DNA of 44,603 nucleotides from Bacteroidaceae bacterium. Lineage in GTDB: Bacteria > Bacteroidota > Bacteroidia > Bacteroidales > Bacteroidaceae. The position numbers and the translations under genes were made by a program. Where the stretch lies: assembly GCA_017536765.1 (NCBI GenBank), contig JAFXGV010000081.1:1-44603 (forward strand). The letters are read 5' to 3'. This document shows, one piece after another, positions 8,450 to 16,609 of the stretch. Numbering within the stretch: the stretch's first letter is position 1; every line of letters begins with the position of its first letter. A model generated the notes under the pieces. The model had not been told where the DNA came from. It did not search any database and saw only the letters and a list, made by a program, of their open reading frames with translations.

Positions 8450-8543
8450 TGATGTTTAGCGGTAAATGCTCCCTGTTTTTTGTTAAAACAGCTATAGGTT
8501 TGTTTTTATAAACAGCTAAGTAATAACGCTCTAAATTTTAAGA

Positions 8544-9518
8544 ATGGATATATTATCAATGATACAGGCCCCTATAAAGCAGGAATTTGATGCTTTCAAG
8601 GAGTATTATAGTGCGCAGTTTGGCAGCGACGTTCCGTTGCTCAGCAGCGTATTGTGCGATGTGTCGGGCTCTGTGGGCAAGATGATGCGTCCTATGCTGT
8701 TGTTGCTTGCCGCTAAAGGTTGTGGCGCTGTGACGGCGGCCACGAATGCCGCTGCGGCCTCTCTGGAGCTGTTGCACACGGCCAGCCTGCTGCACGACGA
8801 TGTGGTTGACGAGAGCAATATGCGCCGCGGTCTTCCATCGCTGAATGCTCTTTACAGCAACCGCATTGCCATTCTCACGGGCGACTACCTTTTTTCGCTT
8901 GCGCTTAACAATGCCGCAAAAACAAATAACATCGAGATAATCGAACAATTGTCGCAGCTTGGTTGTGCTCTTTCATGTGGTGAGATGATGCAGCTGCAAG
9001 CGCAAAAAACAGGTGTTTATACCGAGGAAGATTATTTGAATATCATAAAAGGGAAAACGGCTTCACTCTTTGCTTCGTGTGCATATATCGGTGCCTTGTC
9101 GGCAGGTGCAGGTTTGCAGGAGGCTGTCGGTTTGCGCCGTTTTGGCGAGCTCATAGGCATCTGTTTTCAGATAAAAGACGATATTTTTGACTATTATGAG
9201 GGTGACATAGGCAAGCCCACGGGCAGTGATATGCGCGAAGGTAAGATAACACTGCCTGCACTCTATGTTCTGCGTACATCGGCATCACCTGTGGTGGCAG
9301 TTATAAATGATAAGTTGGCTGCCGGAAAAGAGCTCGATGAAAAGGAGATAGAATCACTTATAGAACTATCGAAAAGCGAGGGTGGTGTGCAGTATGCTCT
9401 TGATAGGATAGAGCAGTTGCGTGCCGAGGCGCTCTCCCTGCTTCCCGCTGCAATACCCTCCGATTGTCGCGATGCTTTGGTGGCTTATCTCGATTATGTG
9501 ATTTCCCGAAACAAATAA
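8544..9518 (+). CDS. Polyprenyl (all-trans) diphosphate synthase
   Basis: Elongates allylic diphosphates with isopentenyl diphosphate to give a long polyprenyl chain, most likely the menaquinone side chain in this anaerobic-respiring organism. At 324 residues it is normal. The first aspartate-rich motif is LLHDDVVDES (about residues 86-95) and the second is QIKDDIFDYYEGDIGKPTGSD (about 208-228), with the G-K/P motif that follows. Octaprenyl (ispB-like) or other chain length cannot be told from sequence. It is a single gene, divergent from polA and convergent with deoC across a strong terminator. Confidence 0.93.
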   Translation: MDILSMIQAPIKQEFDAFKEYYSAQFGSDVPLLSSVLCDVSGSVGKMMRPMLLLLAAKGCGAVTAATNAAAASLELLHTASLLHDDVVDESNMRRGLPSLNALYSNRIAILTGDYLFSLALNNAAKTNNIEIIEQLSQLGCALSCGEMMQLQAQKTGVYTEEDYLNIIKGKTASLFASCAYIGALSAGAGLQEAVGLRRFGELIGICFQIKDDIFDYYEGDIGKPTGSDMREGKITLPALYVLRTSASPVVAVINDKLAAGKELDEKEIESLIELSKSEGGVQYALDRIEQLRAEALSLLPAAIPSDCRDALVAYLDYVISRNK

Positions 9519-9556
9519 ATAAAAAACCACGCCGCGGCGTGGTTTTTTTATTTATT
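9515..9556. terminator. Bidirectional terminator, polyprenyl synthase/deoC
   Basis: The GC-rich stem AAAAAACCACGCCG / CGGCGTGGTTTTTT is centred at 9534/9535 and extended by AT-rich flanks with one bulge. T-runs on both sides serve the convergent genes. It overlaps the stop codon of the synthase. Confidence 0.92.
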
Positions 9557-9571
9557 ACTCTCTCTATATAT

Positions 9572-10513
9572 TTAGAAGAATTTTGTCTCCTGGCCTGTAA
9601 TTTCACCAAGGCACAGGTTGGCAAGGCGACTGGTACCCAGGCGGAACAGTTCGTTTGTGAGCCATTCCTCGCCTAAGAGCTCTTTTACTATTGTATAGTA
9701 CACAAGTGCGTCGTGCACGGTGTTAATGCCTCCTGCGGGCTTAAAACCAATTTTACGGCCGGTCTTTTGGTAGTACTCCTTTATGGTGCTGCACATAACG
9801 TATGCGGCCTCGGGAGTTGCGGCAGGCGACTCTTTTCCGGTAGATGTTTTTATGAAGTCGGCACCCGAATACATCGATAGAATGGATGCTTTTTTAATGT
9901 TTTCGGCTGTTTTCAGTGCGCCGGTCTCCAATATAACTTTCAGGTGCTTGTCGCCGCAGATGCTCTTAAGTTCCTGTATCTCGTCACACACGCCCTCGTA
10001 GTCCCCGCTCAGGAATTTTCCCACACTCAGTACTATGTCTATCTCGGTGGCACCGTCGTGAATGGCCATCGCGGTTTCGGCTACCTTTATCTCCTGGAAT
10101 GTCTGTGAAGATGGGAAGCCGCCCGACACGCAGGCGATACCTACGTTTTCAACCTCCAACGATTGGCTTACAATCTTTGCAAAATTGGGATATACGCATA
10201 TTGCGGCTACGTTCTTAAGGTCGGGGTATTTTTCTTCGAACTCATTTACCTTTTCGGTGAATTTGAGCACGCTCTCCTCGCTGTCGGTGCACTTGAGGGT
10301 GGTGAGGTCTATGCAGTTGAAAAGGAATTTCTTTACCTCAGGTGTGTTGTTCTGCTCCACCTTTTCCTCAATAAGTTTTTTTACATTGGTGGCAACCTCC
10401 TCGTCGCTCATTGCGGGTGCATACTCGCGCAGTACAAAGTCGTACTTGCTCTCCTCCTCGGCGTGGTAGTGCTTATGCTCGCCACCACAACCACAGTTAC
10501 AATTATCGCTCAT
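9572..10513 (-). CDS. deoC: Deoxyribose-phosphate aldolase
   Basis: Cleaves 2-deoxyribose 5-phosphate to glyceraldehyde 3-phosphate and acetaldehyde in deoxynucleoside catabolism. It is a class I (Schiff base) TIM barrel; the catalytic lysine is in GADFIKTSTGK (Lys222), with TEIDIVLSVG and KVILETGAL around the active site. The 313 residues exceed the roughly 220-260 of many DeoC proteins because of an N-terminal extension. That extension begins with a cluster of Cys and His (CNCGCGGEHKHYH, residues 5-17), which looks able to bind metal. Its start overlaps the mazG-like gene by 11 nt, so it is the last gene of the dtd-mazG-deoC unit. Confidence 0.95.
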   Translation of the reverse strand: MSDNCNCGCGGEHKHYHAEEESKYDFVLREYAPAMSDEEVATNVKKLIEEKVEQNNTPEVKKFLFNCIDLTTLKCTDSEESVLKFTEKVNEFEEKYPDLKNVAAICVYPNFAKIVSQSLEVENVGIACVSGGFPSSQTFQEIKVAETAMAIHDGATEIDIVLSVGKFLSGDYEGVCDEIQELKSICGDKHLKVILETGALKTAENIKKASILSMYSGADFIKTSTGKESPAATPEAAYVMCSTIKEYYQKTGRKIGFKPAGGINTVHDALVYYTIVKELLGEEWLTNELFRLGTSRLANLCLGEITGQETKFF

Positions 10514-10838
10514 CGTTGTATAATTTAGGGTTATTTATATGTCTTTTATTATCTCTTTTACTCTTTTTATCGAGGTTTTTAAGCAGTGCTTTGGTGAGGT
10601 CGACACCTGTTTGGTTGGCTATGCATATGAGCACCCATAGCACATCGGCAAGCTCATCGCCAAGGTCGTTTTTCTCTCCCTCTTTGAACGATTGTTCGCC
10701 ATACTTGCGTGCCATTATACGTGCCACCTCGCCCACCTCCTCGGCCAGAATGGCTGTATTTGTGAGTTCGTTGAAGTAGCGCACCCCATACTCCTTTATC
10801 CAAGCATCTACGCGCTCTTGTGCCTCTTTTATTGTCAT
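10503..10838 (-). CDS. MazG-like nucleotide pyrophosphohydrolase
   Basis: A 111-residue all-alpha NTP pyrophosphatase of the MazG superfamily, probably hydrolysing (d)NTPs or non-canonical nucleotides to monophosphates. The metal-binding pattern is visible as AEEVGEVARI (EExxE) and GDELADVLWVL (ExxD). I give the ATG at 10838; an in-frame GTG at 10844 would overlap the dtd stop as GTGA and add two residues. Its 3' end overlaps deoC by 11 nt. The highly charged C-terminal tail (KNLDKKSKRDNKRH) is typical of the small MazG-like proteins. Confidence 0.9.
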   Translation of the reverse strand: MTIKEAQERVDAWIKEYGVRYFNELTNTAILAEEVGEVARIMARKYGEQSFKEGEKNDLGDELADVLWVLICIANQTGVDLTKALLKNLDKKSKRDNKRHINNPKLYNDER

Positions 10839-10840
10839 TG

Positions 10841-11293
10841 TCACTCTCTGTTTTTTGAGTCTATAAATATAGTAACAGGCCCGTCGTTCAATAGTTCAAC
10901 CTTCATATCTGCGCCAAAAATTCCTCTTTTTATCGGGCTGTTGAGGGCTATCTCCAGCTCGCTGCAAAACTGCTCATAGAGTGGTACCGACACGTCGGGT
11001 TTTGCCGCTTTTATATATGAGGGGCGGTTGCCCTTTTTGGTCGATGCCATAAGTGTGAACTGGCTCACGGCAAGCACATCGCCACCTACATCGGTTACCG
11101 ATAGGTTCATCACTCCGTTTTCATCGTCGAAAAGGCGTATGTTGGCTATCTTTTTTGTGAGCCACTCTATGTCCTCGTCGGTATCCTCGTCACATATACC
11201 AACAAACACTAATAATCCTTTGTTTATCAGTGATATAAGTTCTCCTTCAACGGTTACCGATGCCTTTTTTACTCTCTGTATAAGTATTCTCAT
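10841..11293 (-). CDS. dtd: D-aminoacyl-tRNA deacylase
   Basis: Hydrolyses D-aminoacyl-tRNA (and misacylated glycyl-tRNA), a proofreading step of translation. At 150 residues it is full length. Both signature motifs are present: SQFTLMAST (SQFTL) and NDGPVTIFIDS (NxGPVT). I chose the ATG at 11293 because it gives MRILIQRVKKASV, the usual N-terminus; the 13 extra residues of an upstream start at 11332 do not belong to the family. It is preceded by a 56-nt gap after uvrC with its own -7-like box. Confidence 0.96.
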   Translation of the reverse strand: MRILIQRVKKASVTVEGELISLINKGLLVFVGICDEDTDEDIEWLTKKIANIRLFDDENGVMNLSVTDVGGDVLAVSQFTLMASTKKGNRPSYIKAAKPDVSVPLYEQFCSELEIALNSPIKRGIFGADMKVELLNDGPVTIFIDSKNRE

Positions 11294-11329
11294 TCTTTTT
11301 CTTCTTTTCAATGGCTGTGCCTCTCCCCG

Positions 11330-11337
11330 CAAAGATA
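11330..11337 (-). promoter_or_regulatory. Putative dtd promoter -7 box
   Basis: TATCTTTG on the minus strand matches TAnnTTTG 36 nt before the dtd start, in the gap after uvrC. It may give the dtd-mazG-deoC genes a separate transcript. Confidence 0.45.
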
Positions 11338-11349
11338 GGCAATTTTTGT

Positions 11350-13164
11350 CTATTTAAGCGCATTGAGCAATATTTCTGCCTTTGCCTTGCCTATGATGCC
11401 TGCAATATCTTCCACGGCGGCCTCTTTTATGCGCTTTATACTCTTAAAGTGTTGTAATATAGCTTGTTTACTCTTTTCACCTATGCCTTTTATGCTGTCC
11501 AGCTCCGATTCTGTCTGTCTTTTGCTGCGTTTGTTGCGGTGGAATGTTATGGCAAAGCGGTGTACCTCGTCCTGTATCTGTGTCATAAGTCGGAATAGGG
11601 CGGTGTTCTGTTTAAGCCCTATTGAATTGCCCTCTATGAGCAGTTCCGAGGTGCGGTGTCTGCCATCTTTTACAAGGCCGGCAATGGGAATGTGGAGCCC
11701 TAATTTGTCCTCGGTGATGCTGCGTATGGCCTCTATCTGTCCTTTGCCGCCATCGGCTATTATGAGGTTGGGCAGTTCGCCACCCTCCTCCAATATGCGG
11801 CTGTATCGGCGCTCCACAACCTCGCGCATCGATGCATAATCGTCGGCACCAATAACGGTTTTTATGTTGTATTTCCGGTAATCTTTTTTCGATGGCTTGA
11901 GTTTGCGGAATACCACGCACGCGGCAACGGCATCGTTTCCCTGTATGTTCGAGTTATCAAAACTCTCAATTATAATCGGTAGTTTTTCGAGATGCAGAGC
12001 CTCCTGAATCTCCTTCATCAGGCGGGTGCTCTTTTGCTCGGGATTCAGTTTTTCTTCCTGTTTCAGGCGGTCGGCTTTGTACTGTTTTACGTTCAGTTTC
12101 GACAGTGCAAGCAACCGTGCCTTGTCACCTTTTTGGGGTAGTGTGATGTTCACCCCTTCAAGTGGAAGTTCCATAGCGAATGGGAGAATAATCTCTTTTG
12201 CGTGGCTGTTGAAACGTTCACGCATTTCAATTATACCCATTGTTAATATCTCTTCGTCGGTTTCATCGAGTTTTTTACGATATTCTATGGTAAATGCCTG
12301 GTTTATGCACCCGTTTGTAATGTGCAGGAAATTTATGAATGCGTTCTTTTCGTCGCTTTCAATAGAGAATACATCGAGGTTGTTTAGCGACGAGCTCACT
12401 ACCTCGCTGCGGCTGCGGAAGTTCTCTATGAGCGTGTATTTTTCTTTAATCTTTTGTGCAGCTTCAAAATCCATTTTTTCGGCTTTCGACCGCATTTCGG
12501 AAACAAGTTTTTCTTGCAGTATGCGTATGTCGCCCTTTAGGATTGTAGTTACCTCGTCGATATATTTTGAATATTCGGCTTGCGAAATTTTGCCTATGCA
12601 AGGGGCGCAACACTTTTCTATCTGGTATTCTAAGCAGCAGTTGAACTTGCCGGCTATCACTGCTTCGGGTGTTATCTTGAGGTTGCAGCTGCGCAAAGGG
12701 TATAGCTCCTTTATCAATTCCAAAAGAGCGTGCAGCGCACCGGCGTTTGTGTATGGGCCAAAGTACCGCCCCCACTTTTTATCTATCTTTCTTGTCTTGA
12801 AAATCTTGGGAAAATAGTCGTTGCTTATGCAGATTGAGGGGTAGGTCTTGTCGTCTTTAAGCAGAATATTATAGCGAGGCTTGTGCCGCTTTATTAGGTT
12901 GTTCTCCAAAAGCAGTGCATCGGCCTCGCTATTTACCACAATGTAGCGTATGTCGGCAATCTTAGAAACCAACAGGCGTGTTTTCAAAGATTGCTGCTCT
13001 TTGTTGAAGTAGGAGGAGACGCGGCGTTTAAGGTTCTTTGCCTTGCCCACATAGATTATTACCCCGCTCTCGTTGAGGTATTGGTAACAGCCGGGTGAGT
13101 CGGGTAGGTTGCTTACAATCTCTTTTATATGCTCCTCCCTTTTTGTCTTCTCCTCTTTACTCAT
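11350..13164 (-). CDS. uvrC: Excinuclease ABC subunit C
   Basis: Makes the two incisions in nucleotide excision repair with UvrAB. At 604 residues it is full length. The N-terminal GIY-YIG nuclease domain (about 15-95) has PGCYQYLNESGVIIYVGKAKNLKRR. The UVR motif (about 205-240, KMDFEAAQKIKEKYTLIE) binds UvrB. The RNase H-like 3' endonuclease domain has IIESFDNSNIQGNDAVAACVVF and LIIADGGKGQ, and a C-terminal helix-hairpin-helix pair includes IKGIGEKSKQAILQHFKS. Its ATG overlaps the apt stop by one base (TAATG), indicating translational coupling. Confidence 0.97.
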   Translation of the reverse strand: MSKEEKTKREEHIKEIVSNLPDSPGCYQYLNESGVIIYVGKAKNLKRRVSSYFNKEQQSLKTRLLVSKIADIRYIVVNSEADALLLENNLIKRHKPRYNILLKDDKTYPSICISNDYFPKIFKTRKIDKKWGRYFGPYTNAGALHALLELIKELYPLRSCNLKITPEAVIAGKFNCCLEYQIEKCCAPCIGKISQAEYSKYIDEVTTILKGDIRILQEKLVSEMRSKAEKMDFEAAQKIKEKYTLIENFRSRSEVVSSSLNNLDVFSIESDEKNAFINFLHITNGCINQAFTIEYRKKLDETDEEILTMGIIEMRERFNSHAKEIILPFAMELPLEGVNITLPQKGDKARLLALSKLNVKQYKADRLKQEEKLNPEQKSTRLMKEIQEALHLEKLPIIIESFDNSNIQGNDAVAACVVFRKLKPSKKDYRKYNIKTVIGADDYASMREVVERRYSRILEEGGELPNLIIADGGKGQIEAIRSITEDKLGLHIPIAGLVKDGRHRTSELLIEGNSIGLKQNTALFRLMTQIQDEVHRFAITFHRNKRSKRQTESELDSIKGIGEKSKQAILQHFKSIKRIKEAAVEDIAGIIGKAKAEILLNALK

Positions 13165-13697
13165 TATTTTCCTTCGAGTGTGAGCAGGCAGTCAATCTCT
13201 GCATCGGCAGGGAAGGTGCTGCGCCCCTTCAGTCCCTCAAGTTCGATAAGGAAATTTATCATCACTCTTTTGGGGTTAAGTTTCTTTACAAGGTTGTATG
13301 CTGCAAGCATAGTGCCGCCTGTTGCGAGCAGGTCGTCGTGGATGAGCACCACATCGTTCTCGTTTATGGCATCCTTGTGTATCTCTATGGTGTCGCGGCC
13401 ATACTCCTTGCCATAGCTCTCGCTTATGGTTTCTGCGGGCAGTTTGCCGGGCTTACGAATGGGTACAAAACCTGCATTCAGTTTCACCGCAAGTGCCGAT
13501 GCCATAACGAAACCGCGCGACTCTATACCCACAATTTTGGTAATGCCGCAATCCTTGTACATCTCGTATAGTGCCTTGTCGAGTTCCTGCATACAAGCGG
13601 GATTTTTGAATAGCGATGTTACATCCTTGAACTGAATTCCCGGTATGGGAAAGTCGGGAATATTTCTCAAATTCGATAGCAATAATTCTTTGTTCAT
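13164..13697 (-). CDS. apt: Adenine phosphoribosyltransferase
   Basis: Salvages adenine to AMP using PRPP. It has 177 residues. The PRPP-binding motif VVLIHDDLLATGGTM and the segment GIESRGFVMASALAVKL are clear. I chose the ATG at 13697 (MNKELLLSNLRNIPDFPIPGIQFKD). The frame stays open to an ATG at 13733, but those 12 residues would be translated from the parS sequence, so that start is improbable. It lies between mnmG and uvrC in a minus-strand run and is joined to uvrC by a one-base overlap. Confidence 0.96.
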   Translation of the reverse strand: MNKELLLSNLRNIPDFPIPGIQFKDVTSLFKNPACMQELDKALYEMYKDCGITKIVGIESRGFVMASALAVKLNAGFVPIRKPGKLPAETISESYGKEYGRDTIEIHKDAINENDVVLIHDDLLATGGTMLAAYNLVKKLNPKRVMINFLIELEGLKGRSTFPADAEIDCLLTLEGK

Positions 13698-13716
13698 AGT
13701 TCTATATTTTGGTTGA

Positions 13717-13732
13717 TGTTTCACGTGGAACA
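13717..13732. promoter_or_regulatory. parS centromere site (ParB binding)
   Basis: TGTTTCACGTGGAACA is exactly the reverse complement of TGTTCCACGTGAAACA, the canonical chromosomal parS first defined in Bacillus subtilis and conserved across bacteria. It fills most of the 38-bp gap between mnmG and apt. ParB binds such sites to load SMC and segregate origins. parS sites cluster near oriC, so the window is probably origin-proximal. Confidence 0.9.
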
Positions 13733-13735
13733 ATA

Positions 13736-15607
13736 CTATTTTCTCATAAGCACAAGCAGCACGTTTACGTCGCTCGGCGACACTCCGGGTATGCGGCTTG
13801 CCTGCGCAAGTGTTTCGGGGTTTATGGCTGTGAGCTTTTGGCGTGCTTCGGTCGATAGCGAGTCGAGTTCGTTGTAGTTGAACTTGCCGCGTATGCGTAT
13901 GTTCTCCAATCGAAGCATACGCTCGGCCTCTTCACGTTCGCGCTCAATGTAGCCTCGGTATTTAATCTCAATCTCTACAGCCTCGGTTATCTCCTCGCGC
14001 CAAGCACCAAGTTTTTCGAGTTCGCTTTTGAGCGGTTTTATATATTGTGCTATGCTGTTTATGGTTATTTGCGGGCGCTCAATTATTGCTGCCAATTTGC
14101 AACCGCGCACAAGTGGGGTGGTGCCCAGTGCTTGCAATCCCTCGTTTATGAGGTTTGCTTTTACCGAGAAATTTTCAATGAACTCGGTGAGCTTTTGCAT
14201 AAGCTCCTTTTTTTTGCACAGCTTGCGGTAGCGCTCCTCGGTTACAAGGCCCAGTGCGTATCCCTTTTCGGTGAGGCGACGGTCGGCGTTATCGGAACGC
14301 AGGAGTATGCGATACTCGGCGCGTGACGTGAACATTCGGTATGGCTCATCCACACCCTTTGTCACAAGGTCGTCGATGAGTACACCTATGTATGCTTCGT
14401 TGCGGCGCAACACAAAACTATCTTTACCGTCAATCTTAAGTGCGGCATTTATGCCGGCAACTATACCCTGGCCGGCAGCCTCTTCGTATCCGGTGGTGCC
14501 GTTTACCTGCCCTGCGAAATAGAGGTTCTCCACTATTTTCGATTCAAGGGTGTGGTATAATTGCGTGGGTGGGAAATAGTCGTACTCTATTGCATAGCCC
14601 GGGCGGTAGGCAACGGCATCCTTCAATGCGGGTATCTTGCGCAGGGCATTTAGCTGTATGTCCATAGGGAGTGACGATGAGAAGCCGTTCACATAAACCT
14701 CTTGTGTGGTCTCTCCCTCGGGTTCCAAAAAGAGCAGGTGTCTTTCGCGCTCGGCAAATGTCACTATCTTTGTCTCTATGCTTGGGCAGTAGCGCGGCCC
14801 GATGCTCTGTATCTGTCCGTTGTAAAGTGGCGAGTCGTCGAGCCCGTCGCGCAGTGTCCGGTGAACATCGGGGTTGGTGTAGCAGGCCCAGCAGGGCAAT
14901 TGTTGCAATTTTCGCTCGTTCTCCAAATATGAAAAACAATGAAAATCTTTGTCACCTTGTTGAATATCAACAAGTTCCATATTTATGCTGCGCTTGTCGA
15001 GGCGCACAGGAGTGCCTGTTTTCATACGCCCTGCCTCTATGCCCTGTTTTTTCAAAGACTCGGTGAGTCCTTTGGCTGCCGGCTCGGCTATGCGACCGCC
15101 TTCGAACTGCACACGGCCCACGTGCATCAGTCCGTTGAGGAATGTGCCGGCGGTGATTATTATGCCCTTGGCGCGGAACTCTGCGCCAAGCTGTGTTTTT
15201 GCACCCACTGCCTTGCCGTTATCCACTATTATTTCGGTGACGCTGTCCTGCCACATATGCAGGTTGGGGATGTTTTCGAGAGTCTCTCTCCAATATTGGC
15301 TGAACTTCATACGGTCGCACTGCGCACGCGGGCTCCACATTGCGGGGCCCTTGGAGCGGTTGAGCATACGGAACTGTATCGATGCCTTGTCGGTGATTAT
15401 ACCCATATAACCGCCCAGTGCGTCAATCTCGCGCACAATCTGCCCCTTGGCAATGCCGCCTATTGCGGGGTTGCAACTCATCTGGGCAATCTTGTTCATA
15501 TCCATCGTCACAAGACAGGTCTTTTTGCCCAAGTTTGCCGCAGCGGCAGCCGCCTCGCAGCCTGCGTGGCCGGCTCCTATAACCAATATGTCGTATTCGA
15601 ATATCAC
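13736..15607 (-). CDS. mnmG: tRNA U34 carboxymethylaminomethyl synthase, MnmG
   Basis: With MnmE it installs the carboxymethylaminomethyl group at wobble uridine 34 of several tRNAs, using FAD and methylenetetrahydrofolate. At 623 residues it is full length. It shows the N-terminal dinucleotide fold VIGAGHAGCEAAAAAANLG, the family blocks GPAMWSPRAQCDR and ETKIVTFAERERH, and GQVNGTTGYEEAAGQGIVAGINAAL. The C-terminal helical MnmE/tRNA-binding region is present to the end. Adjacent parS agrees with the frequent origin-proximal position of this gene in bacteria. It probably heads the operon with apt and uvrC. Confidence 0.97.
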   Translation of the reverse strand: MIFEYDILVIGAGHAGCEAAAAAANLGKKTCLVTMDMNKIAQMSCNPAIGGIAKGQIVREIDALGGYMGIITDKASIQFRMLNRSKGPAMWSPRAQCDRMKFSQYWRETLENIPNLHMWQDSVTEIIVDNGKAVGAKTQLGAEFRAKGIIITAGTFLNGLMHVGRVQFEGGRIAEPAAKGLTESLKKQGIEAGRMKTGTPVRLDKRSINMELVDIQQGDKDFHCFSYLENERKLQQLPCWACYTNPDVHRTLRDGLDDSPLYNGQIQSIGPRYCPSIETKIVTFAERERHLLFLEPEGETTQEVYVNGFSSSLPMDIQLNALRKIPALKDAVAYRPGYAIEYDYFPPTQLYHTLESKIVENLYFAGQVNGTTGYEEAAGQGIVAGINAALKIDGKDSFVLRRNEAYIGVLIDDLVTKGVDEPYRMFTSRAEYRILLRSDNADRRLTEKGYALGLVTEERYRKLCKKKELMQKLTEFIENFSVKANLINEGLQALGTTPLVRGCKLAAIIERPQITINSIAQYIKPLKSELEKLGAWREEITEAVEIEIKYRGYIEREREEAERMLRLENIRIRGKFNYNELDSLSTEARQKLTAINPETLAQASRIPGVSPSDVNVLLVLMRK

Positions 15608-15677
15608 TTTGTGTGTAAATATTGCTTGGTTTGGTGCTGAAAGGCGACAAGTGGATGCTGCCTCTCTTTAGCGATGC

Positions 15678-15685
15678 CAAAGATA
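15678..15685 (-). promoter_or_regulatory. Putative mnmG promoter -7 box
   Basis: TATCTTTG on the minus strand matches TAnnTTTG, 70 nt before the mnmG ATG, in the 276-bp divergent gap with frdC. The -33 element is not clear. Confidence 0.45.
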
Positions 15686-15770
15686 ATAAAAACATTTTTT
15701 TTGCTTGGCAGGTTATCTTTAATATTTGCCACCTATAACATATTTAAGGGAATTATTTCACTAAAAAATG

Positions 15771-15828
15771 TTGTTTTTAATAAAAAAGACCTATTTTTGT
15801 AATCTAACACTATTATGTTAGCATAATA
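15771..15828 (+). promoter_or_regulatory. frdCAB promoter with adjacent dyad
   Basis: TATTTTTG at 15792-15799 matches TAnnTTTG, with TTG at 15771-15773 upstream at about the right distance for a -33 element. Starting 12 nt after the -7 box is a perfect inverted repeat TATTATG-TTAG-CATAATA (15811-15828), at or just after the expected transcription start. It could be an operator or a 5' hairpin. Confidence 0.55.
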
Positions 15829-15883
15829 GGCTTTATACAGCATAAACAATTTATTTATTTATATAATTTAATATCAATTTATT

Positions 15884-16570
15884 ATGTGGTTATTTAATTC
15901 TTCTGTGGGAAAGAAGGTTATTATGAGCGTGTCGGGTATTGCCCTTGTGCTTTTCCTCCTTTTCCATATGTCAATGAACTTGGTGGCTATCTTCAGCGCC
16001 GAGGGGTACAACATGATTTGTGAGTTTTTGGGTGCCAACTGGTATGCGCTCATTGCAACAGCCGGCCTTGCCGCTCTTGTGGTGGTGCATTTCGTTTATG
16101 CAATCATCCTCACTTTGCAGAACAAGAAGGCTCGTGGCGGCCAGGGTTATGCCTACACCGTTAAGCCTAAAAATGTGGAGTGGGCTTCACAGAATATGTT
16201 TGTACTCGGAGTTATCGTTATTCTTGGTATGGCATTGCACTTGTTCAACTTCTGGGCAAATATGCAGCTTGTGGAGGTTCTTCATATGCTGGGTGCCAAT
16301 GTAGATGCATCGCTTGCAGCCGATGGTGTTCACTACATCAAGGAGACATTTGCTTGCCCTGTTTATGTGGCTCTCTATGTTATCTGGTTGGTTGCTTTGT
16401 GGTTCCACCTCACACACGGTTTCTGGAGCGCATTGCAGACACTTGGCTGGGCCAACCAAATTTGGTTCAACCGTTGGAGAGTTATCGGTAACGTGCTTGT
16501 TACCATCATCATTCTTGGTTTCTTGGCAGTAGTAGCTGTTTATGCAGTATGCCCTTGTGCAGGATGCTAA
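15884..16570 (+). CDS. frdC: Fumarate reductase/succinate dehydrogenase cytochrome b subunit
   Basis: Membrane anchor that carries heme b and exchanges electrons between menaquinol and the FrdAB catalytic pair. The 228-residue protein has five hydrophobic helices (starting about residues 11, 51, 107, 157 and 200) and conserved-looking histidines in or next to them (LLFHMSMN, VVVHFVYA, MALHLFNF, WFHLTHGF). This suits the five-helix di-heme type of Bacteroidota, Wolinella and Bacillus. It is the first gene of frdCAB, 39 nt before frdA. In gut Bacteroidales this complex works as fumarate reductase in succinate and propionate formation. Confidence 0.93.
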   Translation: MWLFNSSVGKKVIMSVSGIALVLFLLFHMSMNLVAIFSAEGYNMICEFLGANWYALIATAGLAALVVVHFVYAIILTLQNKKARGGQGYAYTVKPKNVEWASQNMFVLGVIVILGMALHLFNFWANMQLVEVLHMLGANVDASLAADGVHYIKETFACPVYVALYVIWLVALWFHLTHGFWSALQTLGWANQIWFNRWRVIGNVLVTIIILGFLAVVAVYAVCPCAGC

Positions 16571-16609
16571 TGATTCATTAAGTGTAAAATTTCAAAAATC
16601 TCAGATATT

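Noticed and set aside
10839-10844. GTG start of the MazG-like gene overlapping the dtd stop
   Set aside because: Possible, but an ATG two codons later gives the same protein core; kept as an alternative only.
13698-13733. Longer Apt product starting at 13733 (MFHVKHQPKYRT...)
   Set aside because: The added residues are translated from parS and do not fit the family N-terminus.
15214-15222. DnaA-box-like TTATCCACT in mnmG and similar ones near 1889 and 22218
   Set aside because: Single, scattered, one mismatch from TTATCCACA and within genes; no cluster or AT-rich unwinding region, so no oriC is called here despite parS.
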